Origin: Hyalella azteca
Taxonomy: Eukaryota > Arthropoda > Malacostraca > Amphipoda > Hyalellidae
Assembly: GCF_000764305.2 (NCBI RefSeq)
Contig: NW_025943838.1
Location: forward strand, 1-64,000
DNA: 64,000 nt
Direction of reading: 5' to 3'
Shown here: one piece after another, positions 21,429 to 32,300 of the stretch
How positions within the stretch are numbered: position 1 is the stretch's first letter
Layout: each line of letters starts with the position of its first letter
Program-made: the position numbers and the translations under genes
The notes under the pieces: generated by a model
The model's database searches: none
What the model was told of the DNA's origin: nothing
The model's input: the letters and a program-made list of their open reading frames with translations, nothing else

Positions 21429-24400
21429 ATGTTGGTGGTGACAGCAAAACTCTTGCTTAATCTGGTGTTCGTATTCCTCCTCATCCACGGAACACAGGTT
21501 TGTTATGCACGCATATTTCCATATCCTCATTATCCCAGTCTTCACTAAAATCACACTCGACCATAGTTAAATCTCAAAAAAAACCTTTGCATTCGATATT
21601 TTACGTAATTTAATCATTTAATTTGTGAAAGATGATATCTAAGCCTCATGTGTTATCGGAAAGTACTTCCCAGAACAAAAATATTTCCATGTACTCATTA
21701 TCCCAATTCTCATTAAAATCACATTCGACCATAGTTAAATCACCAAAAAATTTTGCATTCGATATTTTACGTAATTTAATCATTTAATTTGTGAAAGATG
21801 ATATCTAAGCCTCATGTGTTATCGGAAAGTACTTCCCAGAACAAAAATAATTTATCACAGAATCTATCATTCAATATCAACAGGCGCATGTATTTAAAAA
21901 TTCAACGGAAATAATTTCCAAAAACTTTTCGATGAATGTGACAATATTACATAATTCCAGATTTATCGTTTCATTAAGACATCTCGGTGACACCGAACTA
22001 ATTGTTATCAACATTTCATTGCGCAGGGCGTGCCTGTAGAAGACATCTCCGTAACATCAAGCTAATTGTTATCAATATTTCATTGCGCAGGGCGTGCCTG
22101 TAGAGGATGGCCCTGCCCTCGTAAGAGGCCCAAGCCTCCGCAAGATCGTCACTTTTGACTGGGACCTCTGGCCTCTGTGGTACGGAGAGCGTTACGTCGC
22201 CTACAGGTTCGGCGACGGTCAGTTAACCTAACTTTAGATTTGGTTATATCTTGCAGGTTGATTGTGACCGATTCCTGTTATTTTTATTATTATCAGAATC
22301 AATAAAATAATTTCTAGTAAGTTGTCACAAATTCTAATACATAGACTTAATGGTTTCACTATCATTACGGCCATAGGCTTCTCAGTGATCGATTCCTTTT
22401 ACTAAATGGTATCAATAATTCACCTTGGGTGACAGTACCTCGTATCCACAATTTGAACTGAAGTTGTCATGGGTGAATGAAATTTATTGCATGTAAAGAA
22501 CCAATTATATTTTACGTAATTAAAAATGAAAAATACAGCACTGAGAATAAATATAAATAATAGAAGAGAATATTTATTAGAAAATCTTGTCATTTTCTGT
22601 TATAAAATGAAGTAGGACGATGTTGATAGTTTTTTGCTTCCATTGTTTAATTAATATTTAAATTTAAAATTACTAATTGCCATTTTATAGTTTGAATTAC
22701 CTTTTATATTCAGCGTTTTGAAAGTGCTTTCTTTCATGCAGATATGGAGATGTGCAATAACCTTGTCATGTCATTACGCTTTAAATGATAAATTGACATG
22801 GTTAAATTCTTAGTTTAAATCAATACATGTCAATAAAAAGTTCTTTATGCGCTACTTAATCATACATTCAGGAATCGTGTCTAGAGGATTACGTCTTCGT
22901 ATTTCGACGACTCATAAGGTCGGCAAATTTCCTTGCAATTTCAGCTGCTGATGTAAAAATGAATTATTTCATCCTCAGCCATCGTGGACCAAAGTGCCGT
23001 CGCTGCGGGCATCGCTGAGTTCGAGCAGAACACGTGCCTCATGTGAGTCTGTCAGACGTAATTGAATAATTCATAAAATAGAAATTTATTATTCCCTGTT
23101 GATTCAAAATTATATCATTCCTTTCTTTAGAGTTATACGTGATATGATGAGACGAACGTGCTTATTCGTAATACTTTAATTGAAAGCCTTCACACAGTTT
23201 TGTAATCCGTACGCACCCAAAACTTGTTAATCCAGAAGCTGATTAAAGCCATTTTGATTAATATATATTGATAATTTTGAACCATTCCTATATTTTAATT
23301 TCAATAATATTTTTCAGACGTCACTATTTCATAATTCTTCCTAAAATCATGAGAACCATACTGTCAATTTTTACCTAAATTTCGATTGTCAGATGGAAAA
23401 TACCCAAGCAAATATCCATGAGTTTTCAATGACCAATTATATATACTGTATATAGTTAGATCTTCACACCGATGTTCCCTAATCTTAAAACCTCATCACT
23501 AAAGTTTCACCACAGACCTAGACCCTAAACATCATTATTAATATTTACCTCTATGAAATTCTGTATTGTATCGAGCACTCGTTGTACAAAGAGAAAGAAA
23601 TAATAAAAGCATTCTTTTGAACATTTTTTGAACTAGACTATAAAGATATAGAGGAAAAATACGAGAACGATTACCAGAAGTTACTACGAGCCTCATTAAT
23701 TACCGTTGACTTGCAGTTAATGTAACTTTCGTCCCGTTTCGGCTGCAGATTCGAGAAGGTGAACCCCGCGCACTTCGGTCCCCACATCGTCATCAAGAAC
23801 CACAACTCTGTGTGCTCGTCCTTCATAGGACGCAAGTACACCTATCTGCTGGGGCAGGATATGTTCCTCACCAAGCAGTGCGCGAGTGATGTGCGTGAAT
23901 TATTTAGCAGTATATCATTCAATCCTACAGTATATCATTCAATCCTGAAAGGATTTCATTACAGTATATCATTCAATCCTGAAATAATTTTTAATAATTT
24001 AACGCTTTGAGTTGAACGCAAAACAATTTCTTGTAGAGAAAAGTGTTCATACGAGATCTCATTCGAGGCTTGACCTCAAACGCAAAATAATTACGTTTTA
24101 CAGGTAGCCTGTGAATTTTTAATTGGATGACAGTGGAGAGTTTGGTGCTTTGATATTTTGATGTAGTAATATACAAGTATTTTTTATTCAACTGGCAAAG
24201 TTCAGTCGTATTTATGGATGGACTGATTGCAAGTGCCAGTCCATTGCGCACGACGAAGTCGTTGCAGGTTTATAGATATTTGAATTGCATATGTTTTCAG
24301 TAAATTCCAGTTGGCACTCGTGGTGGCAAGACAATGTTTCGGGAGATAATGAAAATTTTCCTCAAAGTTTGCCTTTGATTTCTGCTGTTTTATTACCATT

Positions 24401-27400
24401 CATCCATTTCACGCAATGAGGGATCTCTCTGCTCCACATATTTATTATTTTTTATCTATAAATGCCCCAAGTTGCATTGCATATTCATATGTAATGACGA
24501 GTCATGTCATTCGCTAAACGAATATCACAAATGATAAATATGGATCATAACGTAAGGCCATTAATTGCACTACTCTCATTATCATGCCGCGACATAATCA
24601 ACAGTAAATATTATGTGCCCATATATAATATCATTTCAAATGAAGCACTTTTTGTAGTGAAAATCATTATTTTAATCGCAAAACTCAACATTGACGCTGT
24701 CTTCATAAAATAGCAAATTTTTACTCTACATTCATGTATGAAATGATAAGAACGCGATGGATTTGGCAGAATTTTTCATCAAATGGGGCCACGACTCTGC
24801 GCGCCGTGGATCCCTTCAGCCAGGGCCTCCTGTTCACCCCCAAGACTGGGCTTAGCTTCATGGACAAAGCCATCATCAACAAGGGGTACAAGTGCATCGG
24901 TGAGTCAGCTCACCATCATGACGATGTTGGTGTCTCACCATCATGACGATGTTGGTTGCGATGTAAGACGACCGCACCAGCAGCTGGCACACGCCGATCA
25001 AGGGAGCGATGAGCTGTTGCAGGGGATTATCCTCGTCATCATAGTCATCATAGTCGTCAGCACCGTCCATATCATCGTCCTGGTACACGCTGGGGTCGCC
25101 AGAGGAGCGACCACGGGACGGCGCCCTTGCGCTCTCCACGTCTTCGGCGGGGGCGGCGCCCTCCGTGAAGGGCGGCACTTGCAGGGAGTTGCGCGCGCCG
25201 GTGTCTTCTCGCCCTCTCTGTCAGGGCAACGGGAAATTATATTTATATTCATATACAGTCAGTGATATGGATAGAATATAATATTATTAATAATAGGAAT
25301 TATTGTAATAATAATAATATTATAATATAATATAGTAATATTATAATAATAATAATGCCCACTTCTATTTTTACCGGTAGGTAGGTGACTCATAATGCTC
25401 ACTTCTATTTATACCGGTGGCTATGTTCACACTAGGCAAGTGTTAGCATGACGGTATTTATACTCGTATTTTATCATGTGTATCATTTTAGTGCGGCGTG
25501 AGAAGTCACCGTGAGAAGCCTGCGCTCGGGGAAAGAATATTGAACGTGACAACGATAATGAATTTAGGATAAGCTTCTGATGAAGCAGTAGATAAAATTG
25601 TTGTTATTCTAGCTTAAGAGATGAAAAATTCTGTCAAGCAACATAGAGTGTGGTTGAAAAACTTGATAGGACGGAGAGATAACTTTAGAACATCATCGAT
25701 TTCATTTCGTGAACTAACATAGCGGTACAACTAGGTTTGCTACCTAGCTGTAGCGCACCTGTACCGGTACATTATATTTTTACTGGACGCTTACCGAAGC
25801 TTACAAGCAAATTTTTTTACTTCATGCGCATTCATATCTCAGGCTGAAGCAGCTAGCAGTCCTCCTCACGAGAAAAGTATTACTGAAATTGCTATCGGGT
25901 AATATTTGTTAGGTCTACTACCGGCTAATGTTAATTCCGTACACAGGCACTTTTTGGCCTTGGTTTGTGCTTTGACTTCCTATGGCGAAAGTTTTCTCAA
26001 TGATAGAGTGAGTTCAAAGTGGTAACGCGTTTTGATTTTCTGGCGTTTGGAGATTTCTATTTCACCTCCGCCCCCCACAAAGGTTTTCTGTATGACTTTT
26101 CACTTGTATTTCATGGCGCCATTTACATAGGAAATTATTTCCTACATTTAATTACATAAAATATAAGATAGATTAAATTAATTAATTCTTTCAAAAATTC
26201 AGAATTTTTGTTAAAAAATGCCGCATGGAAACCCGACCACACAGAGTAAATGATCACGCTTGTTTCAGATCGCTGGCTGTCTCAGTGCAAGCGTCCTAAC
26301 GAGACGTGCCAGAACTTGGGCTACACGGGACCGACCTGCGCGTGTGTCTGTCCCCCGGGCACGTCGGGGACCAACTGCGAGACCCGCAAACGCAACAGAG
26401 AACATTTTAAATTTGTCGTACGTGGCGGCAACCATCAGTGCAAGTCATTTTGCGCTCACTAGCAATTAACGTATCTTTTTTGGGATGTAGGCGCGTGACA
26501 ATGTTGTTCCGGTTACTCATGTCAGGCGGTAGAGGGTTAATATTAACGAGCTATTTGATACTAGAACTAGAGCTGTTGCTCGGAATAGAGTTTTTGTTCG
26601 GCCTTTGCTTCGAGGAACTCAAAAGTGATCGCCATTTCCCACAAAGATACACTAAAACGATGTGTATTTGCTTAAGGAGACCCAGAATTGATCGATAAAT
26701 TGCCTGAAACTCGTTAGTTGTTATTTGGCCTTTCCTATTTACAGATAATGCATCAATTGAAGTATTGATGGTTGATAATGTCACATGATGAAAAAACTAA
26801 GCAGTAAATGAAAAACTAGAGTTGAAATACATTTCTATTAAAATAAAACAAATGGTAGGGCTTTAGCAAGATAAATAATATGCATTTGACTCGTGTTCCT
26901 ATGAACCTTATCCCTAAGAATATTATCTTTACATATATCATAAAAATTCAAATATTAATAAACAATATCAGAGTAGCCAGCTACGGATCAAAGATCGATA
27001 GCGAATTGATTTTTCAGAACGAATAAACGTAGACTAGAATTGTCTGCTCTGTCATCAGTATATTATCACTTATGACTGACATTATTACAGATGCGCTGAA
27101 GCAGAAGCTGTTACCCAGCAACGCTCAGGTGACCGTGGCAGGACCCATCACCTCCCCAGGCTACCCCACGCCCTCCACTACAGGTGCCTCACTACAATTC
27201 AACTTTGTGTTATTTTCATGTTCATATAATTTATGGTCTCTTGCACGCGAGAGCATTAGAGAATAATGATAATACACTCTGTGATGAAAGGAATACATCG
27301 ATTTATTCTCTTCCCTATTAATTAATTCCTAGGTTAAATTTCAAGCATTGGCTGGAAAGTTACAATACTTCATTCTTCTCATAAAATTTTAATGCTATGG

Positions 27401-27889
27401 AAAGTATCGACCTGGCAGGACCTAACCAGGTCCAGCTAATATGCTTTTGTTTTAGCATGGGGGCATGGAATACTTCATTCATCACATAATATTTTAATAC
27501 TTCTGAAAGTAATTTTATTTCGGTGCATTTTACTCTTTTGTCATTTCTGTCTCATCGTGTCCCCAGGTGCGGTGTTCACTAAAGTGATCGAGGCGCCGGC
27601 ATGCCAGAGAGTCAAGCTCACCTTCACGGACTTCGCAACGTCGCCGCGGTGCGCTGACCGAACTTGCTGTCGGGAGGGCGTCGAGATCCAAGTGACGCCG
27701 CCCGTGTTGCCGACCTCAGCGGACAGCGGACAGTGGTACTGCGGCACGGAGATCACCGGTGGCCAAGTGTTCCTGAGCAGCGGCAACAAGCTCGTGCTGC
27801 TCTACCAGCTGCAAGCTTCAACTGCCAACACCAATAAGGGATTCTCTGCCACTGTCGCTTTCGAGGCTATTCCTGGTTGCTCTGGGTAG
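21429..27889 (+). CDS. Astacin-like protein with EGF and CUB domains, catalytic exon not found
   Basis: Secreted M12A-type metalloprotease relative. Exons: 21429-21497 (23-residue signal peptide), 22091-22217, 22979-23042, 23749-23890, 24770-24899, 26269-about 26421, 27091-27183, 27567-27889; about 366 residues if joined. The astacin fold is recognisable from AGIAEFEQNTC, SVCSSFIGR, KQC and NFSSNGATTLRAVDPFSQG to GLSFMDKAIINKGYKC, including the four astacin-domain cysteines. Then come an EGF-like module (CKRPNETCQNLGYTGPTCAC, CPPGTSGTNC) and a CUB domain (GPITSPGYP, WYCGTEITGG). The HExxHxxGxxH zinc site and Met-turn, which should lie between KQCASD and NFSSNG, are absent from 23891-24769. 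Flanking exons end and start in phase 0, so they would still join in frame. The EGF exon donor (C|GTGGCG) is weak. Without the missing exon the product cannot be a protease. Confidence 0.75.
21508..21848 (+). repeat. Tandem duplication of about 170 bp in astacin-like intron 1
   Basis: Two units (about 21508-21675 and 21682-21848) share the run from ATATTTCCAT to GTACTTCCCAGAACAAAAAT. The start of the second unit matches block A left copy (about 1867-1950) better than the first unit does, while its end matches the right copy, so it looks recombinant. Confidence 0.8.
23905..23990. repeat. Short tandem repeat just after an astacin-like donor
   Basis: CAGTATATCATTCAATCCT occurs three times starting about 15 bp after the exon ending at 23890, in the intron that should hold the missing catalytic exon. 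Confidence 0.85.
24910..24960 (-). repeat. 25-bp duplication of the Piezo-like exon 5' splice site
   Basis: On the - strand CATCGTCATGATGGTGAG occurs twice, 25 bp apart, so the donor ATG|GTGAG is doubled. Use of the second donor would shift the frame by one base. Confidence 0.85.
24939..25217 (-). CDS. Orphan Piezo-like exon antisense to the astacin-like gene
   Basis: A 279-bp open exon on the - strand, bounded by CCTGACAG acceptor and ATG|GTGAGA donor, both phase 0, encoding 93 residues. It is GC-rich and codon-like. The product is a charged stretch (DDDMDGADDYDDYDDEDN) followed by PLQQLIAPLIGVCQLLVRSS and YIATNIVMM. From memory, the SYI-(A/C)-x-x-I-x-MM ending just before a WS-(I/V)-xYHSWLTF segment is typical of Piezo mechanosensitive channels; the next exon was not found in the window. 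Piezo is therefore a tentative call. Its end is 39 bp from an astacin exon on the other strand. It is either one exon of a long gene with big introns, or a displaced fragment. Confidence 0.4.
25275..25360. repeat. AT/ATT microsatellite
   Basis: Run of TAATAT and AATAATAAT sequence inside the astacin-like gene's intron. Confidence 0.8.
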
Positions 27890-29358
27890 GAGACACGCAG
27901 GAATCTTTTACTTCGGGATTCTTCTTCGTGTCGGATAGCTTAGATTTGCCAGACCTGAATTTTTAGGGAATTTCACATTCTTGAAATGATTCCACCGTTA
28001 TTTTTTCCATTTTGTAAAATATATGCTGTCATTCATGTGGGTCGAAAATTGTTCACCAGGAGTTTTCCTCGATTTTGTCATGCATTTCTTTGCCATTCAA
28101 ATTAATCACATGATTTCCGCCACCTTGAAGTAATATTTTGATTTTTATTCGATTTTGAAGTAATATTTCACTGCCATTCAGATTAAAAGCTCGTCACAGA
28201 GGACGAACTATTTTCTTGATCATGTTCACAAAAATGAACATTTTAACAACTGGAATTTCCGATAGTCTATCGTGAATTTTTTATTTATCCCCTGCATCTC
28301 ATATCTGGAATCATCTCATATCATAGCTGGAAGCATATTGCACTTGCTGTCACCATTATCCGATGTAATCAGTTTCTTTTCGTTTTCACTTATTATATTA
28401 TATTTCCTAATTTTCATACATTTTCTCAGCATGATGAAGAGTAGTTTTGCAAGCAAAGTTATATTTTTTGTTAATTTTATTATACTATTTTTCAATAAAT
28501 AAAATTAACTATTTTTGGTCGTTTTTCATTAACCACTATAAAGGTTAGAAAAAACTCAATGTGTACAGTTAACAGATATATTGAGCTGCCACGTGTGGGA
28601 AGATAGGATTAAATGGTATGTGCCTGATGCTTGCTGCGGGTAAAGCTCCCTTATTATGCATACGGTTTTTTTTTCAGCAGCAACGAAAGGAAAAGAAATT
28701 ATTGATGAAATCACTAATGCCACATAAAAAACAAACTTAATTTTCTTATCCAATCGAGACAATTCAATCGAATTTTTACCGAAAAAAAATCACATAAAAA
28801 AATCAAAAAGGAAAGTCACCAAAAATTAAATTCAGCCAATGCGTTACATTTCGCACAATTTTTAAAAATTGTGAAATGTAATCATGTGACGTCACTCAAC
28901 GACTGAAACGACAAATAGTGATAATACAATTTGAATGAATTCTATTAGATGAGAACTATATACACTTAATCTACTAAAATGCATATACTAATAGGATCGT
29001 GCGTCAATAATCTTATTTCATCTGTATGAGGTCCTAGACTGAACGAAGTGTAAATTAATTGCTTATAAAGTCATAAAATTGCATCATGCATATAAAGGGG
29101 ATAAAACTGTCAGCTTTAAAAGTTGGATGTGTTAATATAAATCAGAAGGCAAAGTCTGTATTTCTAACTTTGACATCTTACATTGTATCCTTTTGACATC
29201 TTACATATAGGCCTATCCTTTTGGCGAATACATTATCCAGAATATCCAGCACTGTGATGCACACCTCTCATCATTTGGACGCAAAATATGGCTTAATATT
29301 TTTTGCACGATCATAATAATTCTAAAAATGGTTTGTAATCAAATGATTTCTCTAATTT
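27890..29358. other. Intergenic space between two tail-to-tail genes
   Basis: AT-rich DNA between the astacin-like stop (+) and the mucin-like stop (-). It should hold both 3'UTRs. Nothing else was recognised. Confidence 0.5.
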
Positions 29359-32300
29359 TCACTGCTCACTCTCGTACAGCTGGTCACCGAAGTCATCTTC
29401 GTCGCTGAGGTCGATTGTCTGCATGTGCATGAAGAAAGGTTCGCTCCTCCGACGCCGCTCTTCGTTCAACGACACGTCCAGGAACTCCTCATCGATACCA
29501 CTAGTTTTCTTCAACTTCGCGTTCTCCTTTGGCAAAGAATTGCTCTTGTTTCTGGCTGATGTTTCCCCGTTCCTCATGTTTGGCATGTTCATTTCCTGAC
29601 CCGCAAGTTCAGTTTGATCTTTCGTTTGCAAGTTCCCGTTGGTCGATGAATTCAACGACTTGGAGATCATCATTCCCTGTCTTGGTTTGATGACCACAAC
29701 CGCCCCGCCTTTACCATAGAACTCTTGAGTATCTTCAAAATCGCCCGTGTATTTCACGGACCTCAGTGAAGGCTTGCCGCTATTTTTCGAGGCTGTTTTT
29801 CCAACGTATTCTTGTTTCGTTGGAGTCTGTGGACGAGGCTGTTGGTTTTCCTGAATTTTTAAAGGGTCCACGGAGGTATTAGAGTTGACGAAATTTGTAT
29901 TGCTGTAGCTTGAATATCTTTTAGTCGTCACGGTCTCCTTCAAGTCCATGGAGATGTCGTCTATGACATCCATTGCCGTACTGCAAAATAATCAGTCAAT
30001 TTGTCGTTGAAATTAACCTTTTTATTTTATGTTATTTATTTCAAGATTAGACATAAATTGAGTAAAAACACTATTTATTTGTACAGGTTTAGACAAGTAT
30101 CTACAAAAATAAAAATATCATCATATACATTATCAACCAAAAAAGTGTTGTTTCAACTATGATGTGTGTTGAATAACTCACATGCGAATAAAAACATACT
30201 TGAAAGTGTTAATTATGCAATAAAGCCTCAAGGAAAGTACAAGGAAAGGAATTAACTCAACAGTTTAGAGAAGAGCCTTTTAAGTTAATACATTCCATGT
30301 TGTTCAGGCCACATTTGCATTAACAGCGTTAAACTGGATAACAAATTAAGTCGCTCGACGCATGATGTACCATCAATACGAGAAATAGGCGATTGGAAAA
30401 TTGGGGACACATTATCATGCAAATTCTTCAGCCTATGTATCGTTCTTAATCCATTTCACTTAATAATTCTCTCTTCTGGACTATTGAAATTGCCATTTTT
30501 GCCTCATTTAAAATCTATTTGCTACTCTAATTATCGAACTACAATATTGAAAGGCATATCATTCAATTTGTAAAGAAAATATTTAGCGGTTTTAGAAGCC
30601 CTTTTTCTGATTTATTTATTGTTCGGCTTATTTGTTGTGAAAGTTAACGAAATTGGGGAAGAGGTGAAGAAATGAAAAAAAGTCCGCTAAGAAAATGTAG
30701 AAAAATGTTTGCTATCTCGGGGCGCTAGATAATGCATTAAAGTCACAAATGGGTTGAGAATCGCATAATTTGTCTCTCAATATCGTGGCTCGTAAAGGAA
30801 AAGAGGATATAGATACTTCGAAAGTCCCCCTTTTTACGTTTTCTATGCATTTCACGTTTTATTTCATTTACTCAAAAATCATATAAACCAAATTTTTAAT
30901 GTTTATCATATGTGTACAAAGTTTCAGGAAGATCTGTCAGTCAGTTAAGAATTTTTTTTGATCGGCAGACCCTTCTCTTAACATTTTCAGAAATACAAAC
31001 TTTACCCGCACTTGACTCGTTTACCTTTCTGTTTCTAGATTATTCGTGTAACCACTTAAGGTTGAGTTAAATATTGAACAACCCCGTGTATGCGGACAAA
31101 TGTGTAATGTAACGCCTTATAAAATACCTTTTTCTCCAGATCTTTCCTGGAAAGATACACCTCCCTGACCACGGTCGAGTGAAATAGAACAGAAGCCCGA
31201 AGAGGATTGCCACAATCGCCACGCTCGACAGCGTGATGGTGACTATGAGGATTGTCACGTCGTCCTGTAGGTGTTCAAGAAACGCTATTAGCGGTAAAAC
31301 TTGCAAAAATGTTGACTAATTCTCCTCTACCAACTCGTGTAATTCGATCCTGAACTAATCTACTTGAGCAACCATGCTGTTATTTTATACAGAAAAATAA
31401 TTATATAATCCTTGGCAAGACGAGTTAAATTAAGTAACGAGGTAACTCCTGAGATTTATTGGGTAATCTCACTGAGGAAATTCGAGTATAGATCAAGTGA
31501 CTAAAATACTCGAATAATCCATCTCATAAACATCTTTTGACCAGGACGAAAAGAGATTAACATAATGAAGGGTTAAACCGATTATGAAAAACAGTTTAAG
31601 GCGCGATTGGTGGTAAAAAATAGCATGCATCGCTGTTATGATGGCTTTAGCTTCCAGAATACACCATACATTGTCATTACATTAATCAGCAGCGATAATG
31701 TTGCGTCATTCCGCGGGAGGCTCCCTCCACGTTAATCTTATCATTGTGCGTGACCACAATCTACGGACGTGGTGAGCTTATCGGCGGAATCGTGCAAAGC
31801 GTTCACACCCACGGGTATCATTTATACGCGACGAAGATGGAATGAACCCAAGAGAAAAATCCATCCAAATTTATGTCATTTTTCATAATTTAATACGTCA
31901 ATTTAGTAGATCAGATGAGTTTAATATTATTGAAATCATTTACGTTAATTTTCTAATTCTTGATTTCCCAATCTATTTTATCTCCATGATTGATACCTAA
32001 GGCTTCTCGCTTATATCATGACTTGTTTCAAATATTTTCTACCTCCCTTAGTGTAACTGAAGCCTTGAAATAACCACTTGTATATGTCCTCTGCTTTCTT
32101 CAGTTTCACTGTCACCTGCGTCTCACTGATCCGAGCCACGACGTATTCCTCCGCGATGTCCAGGACTTGAGTCGTGTTCTCTACGAGGACGTAAAGCTCT
32201 TCGTGCGAGCCCTCAACCAGGCTGGGGTCCGACGACCCTTCCTGCACGAGCGCATCCAGGGCGGACGCCTGGGACTCTAGTTCATCGCCGTGTTCCCTGT

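Larger units (their letters stand above)
20279..22240 (+). repeat. Segmental duplication block A, right copy
   Basis: Counterpart of 118-2486. It contains the promoter-like region and first two exons of the full-length astacin-like gene and only one or two minisatellite units. Confidence 0.9.
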
